Assembly (NCBI RefSeq): GCF_000686945.1
Contig: NZ_JMME01000001.1
Location: 310,001-374,000 of the forward strand
Direction: 5' to 3'
Source of the DNA: Selenomonas sp. AE3005
GTDB taxonomy: Bacteria; Bacillota; Negativicutes; Selenomonadales; Selenomonadaceae
DNA length: 64,000 nt
The notes beneath the pieces are model-generated. The model did no database searches and was not told the origin of the DNA. It was given only the letters and a program-made list of their open reading frames with translations. Positions 60,341-64,000 of this stretch are shown piece by piece. Every line of letters starts with the position of its first letter. Within the stretch, counting starts at the first letter, position 1. The translations under genes were made by a program, and so were the position numbers.

Positions 60341-61993
60341 TTATTTTACTACAGCGCCGGTGCTAGCAGATGTGGTCATACGGGCATAACGGGCCAGATA
60401 ACCATGGTTGATTTTCGGCTCGGGCTGCTGCCAGTTTTGACGACGGCGTGCCAGTTCTTCATCACTGACGGAAAGTTCCAGTTTGCGGTTGGGAATATCA
60501 ATGATGATTTCATCACCATCTTCAATCAGGGCAATGGGACCGCCCTCCATAGCCTCAGGCGATACATGGCCTACGCAGGCACCCTGGCTGGCACCGCTGA
60601 AACGGCCATCGGTGATAAGACCGACTTTGAGACCGCGTCCCGTGATAACAGCTGTAGGATTGAGCATTTCCTGCATGCCAGGGCCGCCCTTGGGGCCTTC
60701 ATAACGAATGACCACCACATCACCATCGTGAATTTCACCGGCCATAATGGCATCACAGGCAGCCGTTTCCGAGTCATAGCATTTGGCTTTGCCCTTATAA
60801 GTCAGCATATCCTCAGCTACAGCGGAGGCTTTTACTACAGCGTAGTCAGGCGCCAGATTGCCTTTGAGGATAGCAATGCCGCCCTCGTTGCGATACGGTG
60901 CGTCCACAGAGTGGATAACCGTGTTATCTTCGACAGGCGTGTTTTTAATTCTGTCGCCAAGGGTTCCCGTAACGGTCAGTGCGTCAAGATGGAGCAGGTT
61001 TTTCTTGGACAGTTCGTTCATTACAGCGGAAATGCCTCCGGCCTCATTGAGGTCTACCATATGGTGCTTGCCGGCAGGGCTCAGTTTCGCGATATAAGGC
61101 GTACGGCGGGAAATCTCGTCAAAGAGCGGTGCCGGAATCTCAATGCCTACCTCATGGGCGATAGCCGTCAGATGCAGAACCGTATTTGAAGAACCGCCAA
61201 TGGCCATATCTACGGAAATGGCGTTTTCAAAAGCCTCTTTCGTCATGATATCACGCGGACGGATATTCTGTTTTAAAAGCTCCATAACTACTGCCCCGGC
61301 ACGCTTGGCAAGCAGACGGCGGCCACCGGTATAAGCGGCAGGAATTGTACCATTCCCCGGCAGAGCCATCCCCAGCACTTCTGTCAGGGAGTTCATCGTA
61401 TTGGCGGTAAAGAGACCGGCGCAGGAGCCGCAGCCTGGGCAGCATTTAGCCTCCAAATCGGCCATTTCCTCAGCGCTGATATCGCCGGCGGCAAATTTAC
61501 CGGCAGCCTCGAAGGCCTGGCTGACGCTGACATCATGTCCCTTGTAACGGCCGGGCAGCATGGGGCCGCCGGATACTACAACGGCAGGAATATTCAGCCG
61601 GGCTGCAGCCATCAGCATACCAGGAACGACTTTATCGCAGTTTGGAATAAGCACCAGGGCATCAAAGCCGGAGGCCATGGTCACAGCCTCAATGGAATCG
61701 GCAATGAGTTCACGGCTGGCCAGCGAGTATTTCATTCCCGTATGGCCCATGGCGATACCGTCACAGACACCAATAGCCGGAAATTCAATCGGCGTACCGC
61801 CGGCAGCGGCTACACCAAGTTTGGCAGCCTCAGCGATTTCCCGCAGGTGAATATGACCGGGAATTATTTCATTGAAGGAATTGCAAATACCGACCAGCGG
61901 CTTATGCAAATCTTCCGGGCCAAAGCCATTGGCATGAAACAACGAACGATGGGCGCAGCGGGTGGCACCCTTTTTTACATTATCACTCAGCAT
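60341..61993 (-). CDS. ilvD: Dihydroxy-acid dehydratase
   Basis: IlvD dehydrates 2,3-dihydroxy-acids in valine, isoleucine and leucine synthesis using an Fe-S cluster. The 550-residue product has HMPFE-like family order: [38 protein letters not shown] and [20 protein letters not shown] (cluster Cys), and [19 protein letters not shown] near the C-terminus. ATG 61993 follows AGGAGAG. No other ilv gene is adjacent. Confidence 0.96.
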   Translation of the reverse strand: MLSDNVKKGATRCAHRSLFHANGFGPEDLHKPLVGICNSFNEIIPGHIHLREIAEAAKLGVAAAGGTPIEFPAIGVCDGIAMGHTGMKYSLASRELIADSIEAVTMASGFDALVLIPNCDKVVPGMLMAAARLNIPAVVVSGGPMLPGRYKGHDVSVSQAFEAAGKFAAGDISAEEMADLEAKCCPGCGSCAGLFTANTMNSLTEVLGMALPGNGTIPAAYTGGRRLLAKRAGAVVMELLKQNIRPRDIMTKEAFENAISVDMAIGGSSNTVLHLTAIAHEVGIEIPAPLFDEISRRTPYIAKLSPAGKHHMVDLNEAGGISAVMNELSKKNLLHLDALTVTGTLGDRIKNTPVEDNTVIHSVDAPYRNEGGIAILKGNLAPDYAVVKASAVAEDMLTYKGKAKCYDSETAACDAIMAGEIHDGDVVVIRYEGPKGGPGMQEMLNPTAVITGRGLKVGLITDGRFSGASQGACVGHVSPEAMEGGPIALIEDGDEIIIDIPNRKLELSVSDEELARRRQNWQQPEPKINHGYLARYARMTTSASTGAVVK

Positions 61994-62052
61994 ATTTACA
62001 CTCTCCTAAGTTTTGGGATACAAAGCTGTTTACAAGTTTACAACATTACAAC

Positions 62053-62589
62053 TTAAAATTCAATACCCTGCTGGGCTTTAATACCTTTTTGATACGGATG
62101 TTTTATTTCTTTCATTTCCGTTACCAGGTCAGCACGCTCGATAAGGCTGTCGCAGGCATCACGGCCCGTCAGTACCAGGTGCAGTTCAGCCGGACGTAAA
62201 TCCAGCAGCTCCTGCATATCCTGCTCGGTAATAAGCTCATATTTTACGGCATAGTTTATTTCATCGAGAATGATCAAATCCCATTTGCCATTTTTGATTT
62301 CTTCCTTGGCACGCTGCAGGGTTTCCTGGGCTGCGGCTTTATGTTCCTCCTGTGTCGTTGGCCCTTTGTTGGTAAATCCCAGGCCACCCTGGTCAATTTC
62401 GATACGGTCATCAATGTTTTTCAGGGTTTCAATAGTCTTTAATTCTCCATAAGTGCAGCCGCCCTTGATAAACTGCAAAATGAGCACACGGAAACCATCG
62501 CCCCAGGCTCTTATCGCCAGCCCGAGGGCAGCTGTGGTCTTGCCTTTGCCGTTGCCCGTATGTACTATTACTAAACCATGCTTTTTCAT
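62053..62589 (-). CDS. cobO: Cob(I)yrinic acid a,c-diamide adenosyltransferase (CobA/CobO type)
   Basis: This enzyme adenosylates corrinoids using ATP. The 178-residue product has the P-loop HTGNGKGKTTAALGLAIRAWG (10-30), QFIKGG, and DLIILDEINYAVKYELI, all typical of the CobA/BtuR family. It starts at ATG 62589 after GAGGTGAT. It implies cobamide synthesis or salvage. It is divergent from the SGNH hydrolase gene. The cobO/cobA symbol choice is by family, not by tested specificity. Confidence 0.93.
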   Translation of the reverse strand: MKKHGLVIVHTGNGKGKTTAALGLAIRAWGDGFRVLILQFIKGGCTYGELKTIETLKNIDDRIEIDQGGLGFTNKGPTTQEEHKAAAQETLQRAKEEIKNGKWDLIILDEINYAVKYELITEQDMQELLDLRPAELHLVLTGRDACDSLIERADLVTEMKEIKHPYQKGIKAQQGIEF

Positions 62590-62671
62590 TCCACATCACC
62601 TCAAAAATATGCTATACTTATTATAATTACGTTAAAATGTATAAAAATCCTGTCAATGTTGGTGTTATTTT

Positions 62672-64000
62672 ATGAAGAAATTTTTGATATTTTTACTTAT
62701 AACTTTGGGATTTACGGTTTTAGCGGCTTTTATGGCAGAAAAAACCGACGTAATGGGGCTGCGTTCCATGACGCTGCAGACTTCCTTTGATGAACATGAC
62801 GGACACATGGTCTTGTCATGGACACCGCTGCCCTATCCCTGTTTTTATAAAGTAGAAACCTACTCCCCCACTACAGGACTGGTGGAAGGGGAGCCGGCGC
62901 AGCATTTTTGGGGCAGTGGTATAACCATGAAAGCCTCTTATGATGTACCAGCCGGGGCTATTCCCATGAATTACCGGGTTACGGCCTACGGCATGTTTGG
63001 CCCGCTCACGGAACCTTCCGAGCCCATTTTAAACCCGCTGCACACACAGGAAAAACTAAGTCCCGTAACTATTTATCACTATGGACAGAACAATCCGGCC
63101 AGCCTTATGCCCTTCCTTGTCTGGCACAGCGTTCCCAATGCCGTCTGCTATGAGGTGGAACTCTTAAGCGGCAAACCGGCCCAGGAAGGCGGCGTCCTGC
63201 CGGATAAGGCCAATCACCTGGACAGCACACAGCAGATCTTCACCAACGGCTGGCAGGCCGATTTAAAGAAGTACGCCGGCCGCAAATTCATTTACTGGCG
63301 CGTCCGGGCACTCGATATTCACCACCAGCCCATTGGCGAATTCTCACCGGCTGAAGAACTGTATATCGATGCCAGCCTGCCTCAGCCCAATCACCCTTTA
63401 CTCAACGAGTACGACCAAATGCCAGGGTTTACCATGCCGATATATCCCGTTTACCAGTGGATTCCTTTGCATAATATTGCCCGTTATGAAGTAGAGCTTA
63501 TGGTAAAGCCACCTGCGGAAGAAAACAATGGCTTTGCTACGCCTGATGCCGCCTGGCGCAAAGTTGTGGACTCAGCTACAGCCTGCTATGACGAATATCC
63601 CCGTCCTTATGCCGGAGATTATTACTGGCGTGTCCGGGGACTTGATAAGGCCGGCAATCCCATTGGTGTCTGGTCTGACACGGCGCACTTCATTGTCAAG
63701 CAGCAGCCGGAGCGTGTTCCCGTAGCAGTACTGGGTGACAGTATCACCCACGGCGGCGGCGCTGTCTCCAATTCTCCGGCAGCTTTGGAATACAGCTACA
63801 CGACATATTTTGACTTTCCATGTTTGAATCTGGGGCGCAGTGGTGACACTTCCACAATGACCATGCAGCGTTTTGAACAGGATGTACTGCCCTTTAAGCC
63901 ATTGAATCTCATTATTCTTACTGGCACCAACAGCCTCAGGGCACCGAATCTCAATCCGGAAACCATCATCAACGACCTTGAGGCTATCCGTCAGAAGTGT
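62672..64000 (+). CDS. Secreted SGNH/GDSL hydrolase with N-terminal fibronectin-III-like repeats (3' end beyond window)
   Basis: From ATG 62672 the frame is open to the window edge (443 codons). A signal peptide or anchor covers about residues 1-22 (KKFLIFLLITLGFTVLAAF). Two or three beta-sandwich repeats follow, marked by Trp/Tyr-rich ends (FIYWRVRALDIHHQPIGEFS and YYWRVRGLDKAGNPIGVWS). The SGNH catalytic domain begins at VAVLGDSITHGGG (Ser357) and has ILTGTNSLRAP (block III Asn). Catalytic Asp/His block V lies outside the window. The start has no clear Shine-Dalgarno site. Probably a surface esterase acting on carbohydrate or lipid. Confidence 0.8.
   Translation, partial: MKKFLIFLLITLGFTVLAAFMAEKTDVMGLRSMTLQTSFDEHDGHMVLSWTPLPYPCFYKVETYSPTTGLVEGEPAQHFWGSGITMKASYDVPAGAIPMNYRVTAYGMFGPLTEPSEPILNPLHTQEKLSPVTIYHYGQNNPASLMPFLVWHSVPNAVCYEVELLSGKPAQEGGVLPDKANHLDSTQQIFTNGWQADLKKYAGRKFIYWRVRALDIHHQPIGEFSPAEELYIDASLPQPNHPLLNEYDQMPGFTMPIYPVYQWIPLHNIARYEVELMVKPPAEENNGFATPDAAWRKVVDSATACYDEYPRPYAGDYYWRVRGLDKAGNPIGVWSDTAHFIVKQQPERVPVAVLGDSITHGGGAVSNSPAALEYSYTTYFDFPCLNLGRSGDTSTMTMQRFEQDVLPFKPLNLIILTGTNSLRAPNLNPETIINDLEAIRQKC

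Noticed and set aside
60404-61189. Plus-strand 261-codon ORF opposite ilvD
   Set aside because: Antisense shadow of ilvD with no independent support.
62578-62790. 70-codon ORF at the start of the SGNH hydrolase gene
   Set aside because: It is in another frame from the long open frame starting at 62672, which carries clear signal-peptide and SGNH motifs.

Overview
The window looks like a chromosomal segment from a diderm Firmicute of the class Negativicutes, most likely Selenomonas or a close relative. This is inferred from gene content and protein style, not from a database search. Indicators are Firmicute-type tig-clpP-clpX-lon-engB and rpsO-pnp blocks, a siroheme-decarboxylase pair (ahbA/ahbB), strong Shine-Dalgarno sites, and GDP-heptose and O-antigen-type genes that imply an outer membrane.

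Layout. (1) 1-1.6 kb: a tRNA-Leu(CAA) followed by an accessory patch with a YolD-like stub and small peptides carrying double-glycine-like leaders. (2) 1.7-6.7 kb: a molybdenum hydroxylase operon (XdhC-like factor, Mo subunit, 2Fe-2S subunit, FAD subunit, MocA-like cytidylyltransferase). (3) 6.8-11.7 kb: a secreted esterase, a HAD phosphatase, and a cell-surface run (ComEC-like lipoprotein, DUF3006, AMIN/Amidase_3 amidase, GerMN lipoprotein). (4) 11.7-20.5 kb: housekeeping proteostasis genes tig, clpP, clpX, lon, engB, then ahbA-ahbB and an aminotransferase. (5) 20.6-50.3 kb: a large surface-polysaccharide locus. It holds a Wzz-like protein, a serine recombinase beside a promoter bracketed by two 24-nt palindromes, a small ribbon-helix-helix protein, the initiating sugar-phosphate transferase, glycosyltransferases, a Wzy-like polymerase, hddA/hddC, a five-gene route to a UDP-2,3-diacetamido-uronic acid, a HicAB module, surface-modification enzymes, a Wzx flippase, and a five-gene UbiA/SMR/SDR/DUF212/GT-C module that resembles polyprenyl-phosphoryl-pentose biosynthesis. 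(6) 50.4-53.1 kb: a junkyard with an IS66 remnant, a truncated gene, a degenerate second hicB copy and HTH genes. (7) 53.2-64 kb: cstA, a candidate type I toxin-antitoxin locus, a second HicAB, pnp and rpsO, a GNAT, a LysR regulator, ilvD, a corrinoid adenosyltransferase and the start of an SGNH hydrolase.

How it works together. The polysaccharide locus appears to build a lipid-linked glycan on the inner leaflet: WbaP-like initiation, then glycosyltransferases using GDP-heptose and diacetamido-uronic acid. The glycan would be flipped by Wzx, polymerised by Wzy under Wzz control, and possibly decorated by amidation, acylation and a polyprenyl-linked pentose added by the GT-C protein. Base composition swings sharply inside the locus (very AT-rich from about 24.6 to 33 kb, GC-richer from 34.9 to 37 kb), so it is a mosaic.

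The most unusual signals are: the divergent short-RNA/hydrophobic-peptide locus at 54.95-55.27 kb, where a 27-nt repeat would let an antisense RNA cover the peptide start codon; the recombinase/palindrome/promoter arrangement at 22.1-23.2 kb; the polyprenyl-pentose-like module at 46-50.3 kb; and the hicB duplication bracketing 39-51.4 kb.
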